Notes: generated by a model not told the origin, from the sequence alone. A stretch of 64,000 bases of DNA from Blepharisma stoltei (GCA_914767885.1 CAJZBQ010000046.1:930001-994000), one strand, 5' to 3'. Positions 42,203-53,520 are shown, numbered from the stretch's first letter. Translations and numbers: made by a program.

Positions 42203-43548
42203 TTAAAGATTTTCATTATACCTTTCTTTCCACTCAGCCCACGATCCATCATAAAGTGAAGCTTTCTTTCCTAATTCTTCCAATGCAAACAAATTCACAC
42301 AAGCTGCCAGTCCTTGATGGCACATGCTAATCACTGCTTTTTCTTCATCTACCCTAATCCCAGCACCTTCATATAAATTTCTCAATTCTTCTTGAGTCTT
42401 CAATGTTGCATCTGCATTCATAAGATTTTTCCAAGGCACATTTTTCGCTCCTTTTATATGGTTAATTTTCAGTTTTGGGTCTTCTTTATTGAAAATCGCC
42501 GTCATTCTTGCGTCTAAAATCACACTATCAGCTGCTTTAGAGGCTGCCATAGCTTCTTCAAAAGCCTTTACTCTTGAAGCGTCTTTTGAATATCGGTAGT
42601 CATTGTCATTTTCTATTGAAGGGTCTTTATATAATTCATATTCGCCTGATTCAGTAGGATAGCTTTGGCTTAGCCAATAAGGAAGTCCTCCATCAAGGAC
42701 TTTTACGTTTTGTTTACCGAATGATTTTAACACAAACCATGCACGTGTAGCTGAAAACACCCCAAGCTTGTCATAACAGATGGGAAACCAAAAATAATCC
42801 AAGGGTAAGTTACAGTTTTTTTTCCTATAAAATAATTGTAAATTTACCTTTTAATTGACAGCCCATAACAGACCACAAGGGTGTCATCGTTTTTAATACC
42901 TAGTTTTTTCATATGACTCCCCGCCCCCCTCCGTGAGCGAACAAAACCATTAGAAAAATCGCCATTTTTTTGACCAAAAAAACCCACCCTCCGTGAGTGA
43001 ACAAAAATTTTTTTAATAGAAAAAATTTTAATGGAAAAAAAATTTTGATATATAAGTGATAATTAGTATAATGAAATCTAGAGCTAATTCTGTTTAATTT
43101 TAAACAAATTGCGTTTTTAAAACATAAATTTTGCAAATTAAATTAATATTTGCTTCCCAATTTTTTGCAAATTAGGATTTTTTTAAATTTCGAAAAAAAT
43201 ATTTTTTATAAAATTTATATATAAATTTTTTTTTAAAAAAAAAAATTAAACCCCCCTCCGTGAGCGAACAAAAATTTTTTTGTTCGCTCACGGAGGGGGG
43301 GGGAGTGAGTGAGAAATAAACTGTTGATTATTTGGCATCATTAGAGGATAAGGAGATGATCTGTCTGATATTTCAAGAAGATCGAGGAATTTTGAGCTGG
43401 TAATACGGGTTTTGTAGTGGTTAGAAAGAGGGGTGCCGTCTTTTTCAGGAATCGCATAGGTGCTGTCTAGGATATGAATTTTTGATTTTTTTTGAATTAA
43501 GGAGTTAAGGTCCTGGGCTTTGATTAACGAAGAAAATCTTCTGTACAT
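42203..43548 (-). CDS. Thiosulfate/3-mercaptopyruvate sulfurtransferase (tandem rhodanese)
   Basis: About 285 aa. First rhodanese domain: IHILDSTYAIP, ISDRSSPYPLMMPNNQQF, KLGIKNDDTLVVCYD, VFSATRAWFVLKSFG, VKVLDGGLPYW. Second: VILDARMTAIFN, INHIKGAKNVPW, and the active-site loop ISMCHQGLAACVN (usual form CGSGVTAC) with the nucleophilic Cys. YDGSWAEW is the standard end. Such enzymes move sulfane sulfur, in mitochondria or cytosol; the N-terminus MYRRFSSLIKA is weakly mitochondrial. MITE A9 and a 92-bp IES interrupt it. The frame needs 4 bases more than the MITE plus TSD to be removed (second TGA at 43310). Confidence 0.93.
42774..42865 (-). other. IES, 92 bp, TA-bounded
   Basis: CTGTTATG at both ends. 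Removal gives DDTLVVCYDKLGVFSATRAW. Confidence 0.93.
42917..43305 (-). mobile_element. MITE family A copy 9
   Basis: 389 bp, TGA duplications (42914-42916, 43306-43308), with a second TGA one base further (43310-43312). Excision at the second TGA, not the first, keeps QQFISHMKKLGIKN in frame. Confidence 0.93.
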
Positions 43549-44011
43549 ATTTTTACTGATTTTTAAGAAATTAAATTCGGGGAAAAATAGCTGAAAAATT
43601 TTTCAGTTGTGGTAGAAATTGGCAATTTATAACGATTTTTGGGTGTTTTTAATTCAGTTTGAGATTTTTGAAGTTTTTGCCTTGATGATGTTGATTTAAA
43701 TGAAGGAATTTAATTTCCAATGCAAAATGGTATACATTTCTAAGAAAGCCTATTTAAAAGATGAAACCTATCAATAGATTTAGCTATAATTAGGCTTTCA
43801 TTAGCATAAGTGTAATGTTAAACGCAACCAAAACCACGCATATATAATAATTAACGCATTTTTACTGATATAGATAGTCTAAATATTGGAGCATAAGAAC
43901 ACCACATTTCTGTTATCACCACTACTAACCTATTTCATGGTTTTTATTATTTAATCTAAATTTTGAAACTCATAAAAGGAATATTCTGATACTATATTTT
44001 CTTTTAACTTA
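43549..44011 (+). other. Intergenic, 463 bp
   Basis: AT-rich spacer upstream of the sulfurtransferase, followed by MITE A10. No gene recognised. Confidence 0.45.
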
Positions 44012-44339
44012 ATACCCCTCCGTTAGCGAACAAAACATTGAAAAAATTCCCTATTTTTTGAGTAAAACACACCCTCCGTGAGTGAACAAAAAGTTTTTAA
44101 TGTAAAAATTTTTTATAAAAAAATTTGATATATAAATGATAATGAGTATAATGAAAATTATGAGCTAATTCAGCTGAGATAACTTATTTTAAAAAATAAA
44201 TTTACAAATTAAATAGATTTCGGCTTTCTAATTTTTTCGAAATAGGATTTTTTTAAGTTTCAAAAAAAATTTTACTATATTTTTTAAGAAAAATATTAAC
44301 GCGAAAATTTTTTGGTTCGCTCATGGAGGTGATGTGGAG
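44012..44339 (-). mobile_element. MITE family A copy 10 (intergenic)
   Basis: 328 bp, TTA duplications (44009-44011, 44340-44342). Modules CTCCGTTAGCGAACAAA and CTCCGTGAGTGAACAAA; reverse orientation; 5' of the four-helix membrane gene. Confidence 0.85.
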
Positions 44340-44443
44340 TTAGAATAGCTTATTTTTAAGCAAGACAAATAAATGTCTATTAATCAAAATAAGCCCAGCT
44401 TCCCTATTATAAAACCTATTTATAAAATTTCCTAATAATTATA

Positions 44444-45139
44444 ATGAAAGAAGCTAAATTTTGGCACAAAAATACATTAGCAATTCCTCTTGCTCTATAC
44501 ATTCTTTCCGCAACCTTCATGATAATCTCAGTCCTGCTTCCCAATTGATCAACCTTAGAGCTAGGCGCTGAAACTTACGAAATGAGCCTATGAAAATGCA
44601 AAGGGTGCCCAAAGCTCCACAAGTCATGAAGCTGAAAATGTTTTTCTGACTATAGGTGCAATTCTAACATAGATGACGGAAATTGTATGACCTATAGCGC
44701 TGGACATGGAGCTGCCGTGACTTATTTTTCATTAGAAGCTTTAGCCTTCATTTCCAGTCTTATGCTGATTGAAAAATTATCTATAAGACTAGTTGATAAA
44801 GACTTCGGATCTTACATTTTTGTTCATTTATTAGGATTATTTGCAGCTTCTGGACAAATAATTGCAGCAATTGCATGGTTTAGCTTAAATAAAGCTGTAT
44901 TTCACTCAAGTGGAGATTCCTCGTGAACCAACCCGATTTTGGTGGCTAGAAATGGACCTAAGTTTGCAATTGCAAATTCTATCTTATGCACGATAGCATA
45001 TTTTAGCTTATTTGTAGTCATATGCAAACAAAAAAGGGGAATAATTATAAAAAACTTGATAAATTTAGATGCAAAGGTATTGAAAGTCAATTTCAGCTGG
45101 TGAATGAAACTGGCTTCAACGTCTAAACATTTAGCTTAA
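44444..45139 (+). CDS. Four-helix membrane protein, claudin-like topology (231 aa)
   Basis: First helix LAIPLALYILSATFMIISVL, then an extracellular loop with a W and Cys pairs (WKCKGCPKLH, WKCFSDYRCN, GNC), then three helices (FSLEALAFISSLMLI, IFVHLLGLFAASGQIIAAIA, AIANSILCTIAYFSLFVVIC). A W..C..C loop after helix 1 is the claudin/PMP22 pattern, but homology is not certain. UGA is Trp at six or more positions including NWSTLELG. The next gene has a similar plan, so the two may be a divergent pair. Confidence 0.65.
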
Positions 45140-45254
45140 ATTTAAAAAAATATATATTTAACTGAAAATTTATTGAGAGTAAATATTAAATAATATAAAA
45201 TTAACATAATAAAATCGAATAAAGCGATTTTTCCCTGAAAATGTATTTTCTCCA

Positions 45255-46069
45255 ATGAAAATTGTGGGCCTTTTCTTTTCTGCAGCTTTAGCAGCTATTA
45301 TATTTGGCTTAGGATACGGAAAATGGGTCCTCCGTATTTCTTCTGATAGCTCCTGGGAAGGAGGACTTACATCATGCATAAATTGTGAAGAGAACGGAAC
45401 TAATACCAACTATGACTGCTTATCAGCAGTTTATTGCTATGATAATAAACACTCGTCAACCTGTGCTTTATACAAAGACTTGCATCATGCTGGCATATAT
45501 TATGAAGTCTTAGAAGGGTCAGCGTTAATAAGTTTCATATTATTTTTCCAAACTTATTTATCAATACTTAATAAGAAAGATTATGGAATTCCTGCATTGA
45601 ATTATGTAATTTTTATGCCGAATTAAATAGTTAATAGCTTTTTAGAAAAAATGGCATTTTTTAAAGCAAATTGACATTAAAAAAGAATATTTAGCTGTAC
45701 GCAATTTTAGTCGTTTTACTAAACTTTGCTGCATCGGTCTCATGGTTTGAAATCAGCAATGCTCGATTTACGACTAAGTGCCGAAGCCAAGCAGGACTTG
45801 ACAAAAAGCCTAAAATGTGCTCAACTTTTGGACCTTACACTTTGATAGTCTCAAATATTTTCCTAGTTCCTATGGGGATTATATTTTGCATTGCATATTG
45901 GAAAAGAGAGATCCTTGGAAAATATACAGGAAAAATTAGTGATGACCATGAAATACCAAAAATTGATATTTCTTTTAATTCACATCGAAACTCGAATTCT
46001 GAAAATGAGCCTTTAGATTCAATTCCCCAAGAAAGAGATGAGGTAAAAATAAGAAATTCAATTAGCTAA
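45255..46069 (+). CDS. Four-helix membrane protein, second copy (239 aa)
   Basis: MKIVGLFFSAALAAIIFGLG forms helix 1; a Cys-rich outer loop follows (CINCEENGTNTNYDC, AVYCYDNKHSSTCALY). Then ALISFILFFQTYLSIL, YAILVVLLNFAASVSWF and TLIVSNIFLVPMGIIFCIAY, and a charged cytosolic tail. One 95-bp IES is removed. The plan resembles the preceding gene; both may be claudin/PMP22-like or a ciliate-specific family. Confidence 0.62.
45603..45697 (+). other. IES, 95 bp, TA-bounded
   Basis: Removal joins YGIPALNY to AILVVLLNFAASVSW, continuing a membrane helix; residual length is 720 nt. Confidence 0.85.
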
Positions 46070-47147
46070 ATTTTATATATTAAGTATTATATAGAAATCG
46101 CTATTAAATGATAGGGTATAAGGTAGCTTTTGGCAGGGATGCTAAATAAAATCATAAAAGGAGAAAAATTCTTTGAAAAATACACTTTTTAACTCAAAAT
46201 AATTTTGGGAAGTAAATTATTGTAAAAAATAGCAAAAGCATAAAGTCTTTATTTGAAATCAAGAGACAAATTAAAATTTTTATTCAAGATTGGGTTTTAT
46301 TAAATCTATTGGCTAGATTGCTATTTTTCATGTATTATAAGCAATTTTTTATCGCTTTTGAAGCCGATTTATCTTAGTTGCTATTTATAATTATTCGAAA
46401 TAGCAGGAATTTTTTGGCTCTTTGGATTAAATTTTATTAGTGCTATATAAAACGCATACAATTCTTTTTGCTTAAATATATAAATATTTATCTTGCAAAA
46501 AAATGCCAAACTTACTTCCATTTTAATGGACTCATTAGCCAATTCTAAGAAAATAAGAATAATTCTCTGCTAAATATTAAAGATGCTGAGTTTATTTATT
46601 AAAAACAAATTTTATCTAAAATTTCTTTGGTCTGAAATGTTAACAATTTTTAATTTTTTAAAAATTTTTATTAAAAAATTTTTTAGAACTTTAGCAATTT
46701 TAAGCAAGGCTAATAAAGATGAGAATATAAATCTTCTGGATTTACTATAAAGATTTTTGTGGTATTTCTAATTTCCATTATTTTTGGTTATCATCATGAT
46801 TTAAAATGTCCTATTTTTATTAATAAAAATGTCGTAGAAAATTTAAATTATCAAAATCTAATTTGCCTATAAAATGCCTCAAAAGTATGAAAATAACTCA
46901 AAATTTTATTATAATTTGTTTACAATCTCATTAAGTGAGAGAAATAAACGAAAAAATTTTTTTCCTAAAATTCATCTTCATGAAAACCTAACAATTATCA
47001 TAATTCTAAAGTTCTAACTAAGGTAAAACACAAGATCTAATGCAGCAAAACTTAAAAAATAAAATCTTTATATCTTTGTCATTTTGCAAGCAATTAAATA
47101 ATTTTTACAAAAAACACGGTTTTCTTTGAAAGCGAAGAGATTTCTTA
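46070..47147 (+). other. Intergenic, about 1.08 kb
   Basis: AT-rich with no long frame in either orientation under the UGA=Trp code. No tRNA-like fold or repeat recognised. Could hold IES or spacer DNA. Confidence 0.45.
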
Positions 47148-47494
47148 CTCCCCCCCCTCCGTGAACAAAAAAATTTTGTTCACTCACGGAGAGGGGTTAA
47201 TTTTTTTTTTTTAAAAAAAATTTATATATAAATTTTATAAAAAATTTTTTTTTCTCGAAATTTAAAAAAATCCTAATTCGCAAAAATTGGAAAGCAAATA
47301 TTAATTTAATTTATAAAATTTATGTTTTTAAAAAGCAATTCGTTTAAAATTAAATAGAATTAGCTCTAGATTTCATTATAATAATTATCATTTGTATATC
47401 AAAAAAATTTTTGTTCACTCACGGAGGGTGGGTTTTTGGGCAAAAAATACAGATTTTTCTAATGGTTTTGTTCACTCACGGAGGGGTGGGGGAG
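47148..47494 (+). mobile_element. MITE family A copy 11 (intergenic)
   Basis: 347 bp, TTA duplications (47145-47147, 47495-47497). All modules read GTGAGTGAAC or its truncated form (CCGTGAACAAAAAAA at the left tip). Confidence 0.93.
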
Positions 47495-47648
47495 TTAGGT
47501 TAATTTCCATTTATTGAATTTTTATCTAAATATCTAATTGAAAACTCATGATAATTTAAACAAAGCTGGATTTATAGCGCTTTAGCAGCTGTAGCCTACA
47601 GAAAAAAAAATGCCTTTAAAAACCAAAATGTGTAGTTAACATTTCAAA

Positions 47649-48141
47649 TTAAGGGTTGTTATTAAGTAATGAATGTAATATTGGAATTCTTGTTTGTACC
47701 CACTCAGATTGACGGTTTTTATCCACTGGCGGAAGCACAGGCATAGGACCACTTGGGACTTTGATATTAGGGTTGCTTTTAAATAACTCTTCATGAATAA
47801 ATAAAAGTTCAAATGGAGTTGCAATACCTTTATTCTCTGTATTTTTTAATTGAGGTTTAGTCCTCATCGCATAAATTTTTTAAATAAAAAAAATAAAAAA
47901 AATAAAAAAATATTTTTTTTAAAAAAAATCTTGTCCTCTCTTGTTTGCACAGTCTCTTTGACTTATTGTGCAAAAGTTCATGCTCGTTGAGGTTTTGCTT
48001 ACAAGCAAAAGTTTTAGAGCATATAGAACACACAAAATTGCGAATTTTTAAATGAATTGCGTTAATATGTCTTCTCAAATTGTATTTTGTCTTATAGGCT
48101 TTGGTACAGTTGAGGTAGTAGCATTTGTATTGGTTTTCCAT
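47649..48141 (-). CDS. C2H2 zinc-finger protein
   Basis: Two C2H2 fingers: CYYLNCTKAYKTKYNLRRHI (His pair HINAIH) and CSICSKTFACKQNLNEHELL (second His follows), linked by KIRNF. Typical DNA-binding fingers. The frame then enters an A/T homopolymer stretch (47872-47935). A second frame downstream (TKPQLKNTENKGIATPFELL, ending HSLLNNNP) would join if a segment of length 1 mod 3, for example a 31-bp TA-bounded IES at 47872-47902, were removed. The join is not certain; the C-terminal part might be a separate ORF. Confidence 0.7.
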
Positions 48142-49491
48142 TAAATCACAGTAATTTATATTAAAATTAAGAATTCAGATTAAATGGATGAATAAATTAG
48201 AGAGTGGATAAGACTAGCAAGCATCAAATCAAATTTAAATGTTAATAAATGTCCACTGATCCCACTTACAATTTAAAAAAACATGGAACAATATAATATG
48301 ACTAGTGACTCATACTTATAATAATTTCAGAGACAAAGATTTTGATAAGCTTTATTTGATTGTATTTAGGAGGAATTAAACAGAACTTAAGTTGCTTGAC
48401 ATCTGCTGAATGTTTAATTATTAAGGCATTTTCTATCGAAAGTAAAATGTCATTATTTGTCTTCTTAATGTATAAGTAATTCAATTCGATTAATTATTTG
48501 AATCATTTGTATTTAGAAAATCCAAAATATCATTAAATTTGCTTATGAACCATTCTAAATTATGCGGAATTTTAATGCCTAATCATGACATCAATTAATT
48601 TTCATGCAATTGTCAAAACCCAGATAAGATCATGAAAACTACTATAGGCTTACTTCTCCTACTAGAGATTAAAAGATATTAACTAAGCTATTGCTGCAAG
48701 CTTGGAAAATTTAACAAAAAGTTCAAATTAAAATCGAACTTATAGTATGGCTATGCACAAGACTGCTAAAGAAGTATGCATTTTAGGCTCAAAATAGCCA
48801 AAAATTGGAATTTCGCAGGCCCAGAGGCTCAGGAGCATCATCATTCTAAAAAAGGGTAACCGAAAAAAAAAACCACAAAAACTCACATAATCAAAAGGGA
48901 CAATTTTACCAGCTCTTTTGATTATTTAGCTTAGAAAATTTAATTTTTTTTTCTCTTTGATAATTGTAAAGCTCTAGAAATTGGACAAACTAGACAAATT
49001 AATCAAATTAGAAGCTTATACTAAGCGATAAATTTAGCCTTTTTAATAGATGAAAAGCTGTATGAGATATAATTTATAAATTCAATTGAATAAATCAAAC
49101 AAAAGAACTATAAATGCAAAAAAACTATAGATTTTTAGATATTTTAGATCAGCGAATTAAATAAGAGTTATCAAAGAATTTCGCAAAGTTAATTTAATTT
49201 TGAAGATAAGCCAGAAAATTTCAAAGTAATCGAGCTAAAGCTGAATTTTATTGCCAAACTTTATAAGAATTAAATTCGATGTTTCATGTCTTTTTCAAAA
49301 ATATCTAAGTTTATTAGCAAATTAAATAGGTCATCTCAATTATTTATAATAAGCATTATTTGGAGCTCATTTATGTTGTTTTTCTTATTATTATTCTCCT
49401 AATATTAAGAATTATCCTTTTTCGTGCATAAATTCAGCTTCTATGAATTTCACTTAAAAAGCCTTCCTTCTTTTTCAAAATGAATAAATAA
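48142..49491 (+). other. Intergenic, about 1.35 kb
   Basis: Mostly stop-rich AT DNA. A 60-codon minus-strand frame at 48302-48484 (NNDILLSIENALIIKHSADV) has protein-like composition but no recognised relatives or neighbours; I do not call it a gene. Confidence 0.4.
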
Positions 49492-51469
49492 ATGCAATTG
49501 TCTAAGACTTATGAGCTAAATCCCAGAGGCGAAAAATCATTTCCCTCTCTAAAGCGATCTTCAAGCAACCCAAAGCAGCGCCCTGATATTGACTTAATTG
49601 CTCCTCCAGTAAACAAAGAATACCGTGAGCTTGAGCTAATGATGCAAAACAAGAATCGAGAAATCGCAAAGCTCGAAAATATGAACAAGCAGCTTGTCAT
49701 GGGCCAACAAAAGCGAGACGAAATTATCGCTTCTGCACTAGAAGAAAATCGAAAATTAAAAGAAAACATCAGATGATATCAACGTCTGTTAAATCAAACC
49801 AAGAAACAAATGAAAGCAGCCGAGATTTCTATGCCTTCAAAATCCAAACAGAATTATCAAGATTACCAACCAAAGCAAGAAAAGCGCTCAGAGAGGAAAA
49901 ACACTCACAATTTAATTCAGCAGACCACAAATTATATGGAAAGCGAAGATAATATTGCAAAAAGGAAAATCATTGATAATTTATTAGATGATTATGATAT
50001 AGAGTTTTCCCTTGAATTATTTAAAAAATATATAAGAATTTTACATTTGGCAATTATAGGGGAGAATTGTATACTTTTTCAGAAAAATTAAATGCGATGG
50101 ATAATTCAACTAGAAATGAAATTTTTGCTTATATAAAAGACCAAAAAAAAGAATACGAAAAATTGCTAGGATTGACTATGAGATTGAAAAAGCTCATATC
50201 TGGGTCTCATCAAGTTTCAATTTCTTTAGTTTTAGATGAAGCAATAGAGACATTGGTACATGAAACCTGCGAAAATTTAATTTGTGATAGAGCTAGTGTG
50301 TTTTTAGTTGACGAACTTAATGGAGAATTATGAACAAAAGCTGCAAAAGGGACTAATAAAACTATTAGAATTCCAATGGATAAAGGAATAGTGGGATACG
50401 TAGCTATGAGCGGAAACAAGCTAAATATTGAAGACGCTTATAAAGACAGCAGATTTAATAAAGCAGTCGACATACAAACCTCGTATCGCACAAAGACTAT
50501 CCTTGCAATTCCTATTAAGGATCCTTCAGGGAATATTATAGGTGTAGCAGAAGCTATAAATAAAGTTGACGGGATTTTTACACCAGATGACGAAGCTCTT
50601 TTTGAGCTCCTCTCAGCTCAGGCAGGAATTATGCTAACTACTCCAAAGTCAGAGAATTAAATTATAGGAAAAATTTTGGAGAAATTAGTTTATCTATAAG
50701 CAAGAAAAATATTTTTCAATATAAAATTATCTTTTATAAATATGAATTATTGCTATATAATTTTATTTAATATAAAACAGCCATAAATTTTATAAACAAA
50801 CATATATTTTTACTGCACAGTCCTAAAAAAAGTTATAATGAATTTTAAAAGAAAATTCATTAGCTCTCAAAGGTAATCGAATTAAGAAACTCTATGAGAA
50901 ATGAAATTTCTATGCTAATGCTCCACAAAATGCGGTTGGTATTAGAAACTTGTATATTAATAACTGAGGCAAATGAAATTGTAAAAGTCATGGAAATTTC
51001 TGAAGAAAGGTCAAAGGACCTTATGGGCACCGATGTCTCCAAAATATACATGGTAAAAGATGGGAATTTGATTAGATATGCAAATGGGGAAGAAGAAAAA
51101 TTTAGCTGTAATATCGGGCTTGTAGGAAAATGCGCAAAAGAAAAAGTCATATTAAATATCCCTGATGCATATAATGATCCAAGCTATAATGGAATTGTAG
51201 ATATTGATTCAACGCTGCCTGTGCTTTGCTTTCCTATATTAAATCATGAAGGAGACGCTATAGCAGTTTTAGAAATTTTAAATAATAGAGGGTGTTTTAT
51301 TTTTTTTAAATTAATTTTATTAATTAAATTAATTTTTTATTTAAAAAAAAACAATAGAGGGGTTTATGGCAGAGCTTCATCAAATAGAGCAAAGCTTAAT
51401 CAAGTGGACAATGAGATTTTCCAGTATTTTGAGAAGATTTTAGCTTTAAATTTAAATCGATTCTCTTAA
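49492..51469 (+). CDS. Protein with coiled coil and two GAF domains
   Basis: 542 aa after three IESs (41, 239 and 69 bp); 1629 nt. N-terminus basic with a coiled coil (ELELMMQNKNREIAKLENMN). GAF 1 has VLDEAIETLVHETCENLICD, RASVFLVDELNGELW, GIVGYVAMSGNKLNIEDAYK, TILAIPIKDPSGNIIGVAEA. GAF 2 is LMLHKMRLVLETCILITEAN, GLVGKCAKEKVILNIPDAYN, PVLCFPILNHEGDAIAVLEI. GAF domains bind cyclic nucleotides or other small ligands; with the PDE in the same window it may sense cAMP/cGMP (inference). It resembles tandem-GAF regulators but no catalytic domain follows. The stop overlaps that of the next gene. Confidence 0.9.
50029..50069 (+). other. IES, 41 bp, TA-bounded
   Basis: Shortest IES supported here. 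Removal gives SLELFKKYTFSEKLNAMD in the GAF protein. Confidence 0.75.
50635..50873 (+). other. IES, 239 bp, TA-bounded
   Basis: Removal joins SAQAGIML to IELRNSMRNEISM, linking GAF 1 to GAF 2 in frame. Confidence 0.85.
51286..51354 (+). other. IES, 69 bp, TA-bounded
   Basis: AATAGAGGG at both ends. Removal gives EILNNRGVYGRASSN. Confidence 0.9.
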
Positions 51470-53520
51470 TTACTAGTATCTATATTTGCTCTTCTACGGA
51501 CAGAAATGCCTGGTGTTCCTGATTTTGATGTTTGGAGGATCCTACTGATTGATGTACTTTCACTCATAGTCCAACTTGATGGGCTATTAAGTCTTCCTTT
51601 TGCTATCACTTTTTCATGCCCTTGGACTCTTTCAAGTTCTTTTTTATTGTTTTGTGCATGTCTTATAACAAATTTAAAATTTCATATAAAATTTCATATA
51701 AAAATTGGTATATTTATTAATAAAATTATTTATTATCTTATAACTCTTTCCATCTCCATCCCTCTTCTTCTTTTAAGCTCCTCATAGTTCCTTTTAAGCC
51801 TATTTTTCAGCATTTCGTATTCAACTTTTTGCTGCTTTGCTATTTTTTCCATGAATTTTTCGATTTTTATTTTTCTCTCAGCTTCGGCTTTTTCTATTTC
51901 TTCTTCCTCGAGTTTTTTGATTTCTTGTGTCAGGTCATGCGCCAATTTATATTGTTCTTGCTTATAACGATGATCCCCCTCAATCTTCATGTCTATTGCA
52001 ACAAAAATGCAATTTTTTAATATAAGATTTTTGTATAAAAAAAATAATAATTTTCATGTCTCTTGCAACAAATTATATATAAAAAAATAATAATTTTCAT
52101 ATCTCTTGCAACAAATTATATATATTAAAATGGCGACACGTGTCAGCCTGCCCTCTTGGCGCAGCATTCCAGACCTTATGGCTAATGCGAACTAGGACGG
52201 ACCCCAAGCCGAGAATCAGACGCAGGCTCAAGAAGTGTATATCCGGCAGGTTTTGGCTGCTTTCCTGTGGTTGGAAATAGATGCGCTCAACAACGTCCTT
52301 TTGATCCGAAGACTCATGGGTATTCCTCTAACGAGAAACTGGGTTTTTTTGCCCAGGCCACAGGGGAACAGTCTTTTTCGTGTAGCTGTCGAAGGAAGGT
52401 ACATTGACACCCGATAGACTCTAAGGAGCTGATCCTTGGAATCAAGCTACTCCAGTTGCCCGTAGCAGGGACGCAGAAATCCATAAGCCGCCCACTCAAG
52501 ACTGAAGCCGCAAGGCAAGGAGGAGACAGAAGGTACCGGAAGGGCACTCGTAAGAGGAATAACCCTCTGGGCTGGAATCGAAAAGCGGTAGAACCTTCTA
52601 CACGGGAGGTCTTTGGTGACTGTGCCACCAATATGGCTAGTGCCTGTCTGTAATAATCCTAATCCTCTTGCAGCAAATTTTAGATTCGCATCTTAAATTT
52701 TTCTGTACTTTTAGCTAGATAAGTTTAATAAAATGGCGAGCAATGACAATAGCCGTCCAAACCTCGATGAGAAGGTCATTGGCACGCCTACAGCAGCGCT
52801 GTTTTATGGGGTTTTTGAGAAACTCACCTAGAGAGAAAAATACATTAATTCTTTTTATTATTATTAGAATCTATCTATCGCTGCATGAGCAGCATTTCTC
52901 TCTTTTTCTCAATTCTTTTTTATAAAAATTTTGTGTTGCAGTAGGCATGAAAATTTTTTCAAAAAATTTTTGTTGCAATAGGTATGAAGATTGAGGGGGG
53001 GGGGTCATCGTTACTATATTTAATTAGCTTATCTTTTTTTAAAAAAATTCTATTATTTATTTTTATTTATTTCAATAAGAATAATCGCGATTTCTTTGGC
53101 TTTCATTAAATTCAATTTTTTTGAGCACGGCTTATGTATTATTTTTATTTTTTCTTCTGCTTCTTTTTGCTTTTCTTCTAGCTCTGCGCTGTGCGTTTTT
53201 TCAAGCTCAATTAATTGAAGCTTGCATTCTTGTTTGTACTTATCGAATTCTTCTTCCCACAAGCTATTAAATTCTTGAAATTCCTCTAAATGGCCAAATT
53301 CTACCTGCTCGACTTCTTTTTTTTGCTTCTGCAGGAGTTCTTTTTCTCTTAATTTTTGTTCCTGGATCTTCAATTTTTGGATTTGCTCGACAGCTTTTTC
53401 AGCCTCCAAAAAATTCCCAGCAGCTACACTTTGCTCTTTATAAGCTTGTAGAGTGGCAATCATTTGTGTAGGATTGTCAGTAGTAATGTCATCTCTGAGG
53501 GTTAGACTGTTGGTTTGCAT
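51466..53520 (-). CDS. Coiled-coil protein (286 aa), split by a 1.1-kb composite IES
   Basis: Exon 1 (53520-53082) is MQTNSLTLRDDITTDNPTQM then a long charged helix (EKAVEQIQKLKIQEQKLREK; DKYKQECKLQLIELEKTHSA). After the composite IES the helix continues as KAKEIAIKQEQYKLAHDLTQ and EAERKIKIEKFMEKIAKQQK, then a Ser-rich tail (RLNSPSSWTMSESTSISRIL) ending NIDTSN. 861 nt after removing 1119 and 75 bp. No named domain; the style is that of ciliary or cytoskeletal proteins. The stop (51466-51468) overlaps the stop of the convergent GAF gene. Confidence 0.78.
51664..51738 (-). other. IES, 75 bp, TA-bounded
   Basis: CTTATAAC at both ends; removal gives MEMERVIRHAQNNKKELERV. Confidence 0.9.
52119..52663 (+). 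mobile_element. SINE-like retroelement copy 3 (inside element F)
   Basis: About 545 bp, imperfect duplication CTCTTGCAACAAATT / CTCTTGCAGCAAATT. Starts TATATTAAAATGGCG, contains CCGGCAGGTTTTGG and CGCCCACTCAAGACT-like blocks, ends GTCTGTAATAATCCTAATC. Confidence 0.75.
52732..52842 (+). mobile_element. SINE-like 5' fragment
   Basis: Begins AATAAAATGGCGAGCAATGA like the 5' end of the SINE family, then about 100 bp of GC-richer DNA before reverting to AT-rich element F sequence. Probably truncated. Confidence 0.45.

Larger units (their letters stand above)
51965..53020 (+). mobile_element. Terminal-inverted-repeat element family F
   Basis: Left TAACGATGATCCCCCTCAAT then CTTCATGTCTATTGCAACAAAA; right is its inverse (GTTGCAATAGGTATGAAGAT..GGTCATCGTTA). 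The motif TTCATGTCTCTTGCAACAAA recurs twice more near the left (52053, 52096) and once near the right end (GTTGCAGTAGGCATGAAAA). The interior is filled by SINE-like DNA. Confidence 0.75.
51963..53081 (-). other. Composite IES, 1119 bp, TA-bounded
   Basis: Removing TA 51963 to TA 53082 joins MKAKEIAI to KQEQYKLAHDL in frame. It contains a terminal-inverted-repeat element (51965-53020), a SINE-like copy, a SINE fragment and flanking DNA: several transposons removed as one unit. Confidence 0.82.

Noticed and set aside
3223-47494. The C/G-rich inverted repeats considered as a CRISPR-like array or terminators
   Set aside because: They are ends of individual MITEs with TNA duplications, dispersed and lacking regular spacers; the host is a ciliate.
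48302-48484. 60-codon minus-strand frame
   Set aside because: Protein-like composition but no neighbours, family or supporting IES/intron logic.
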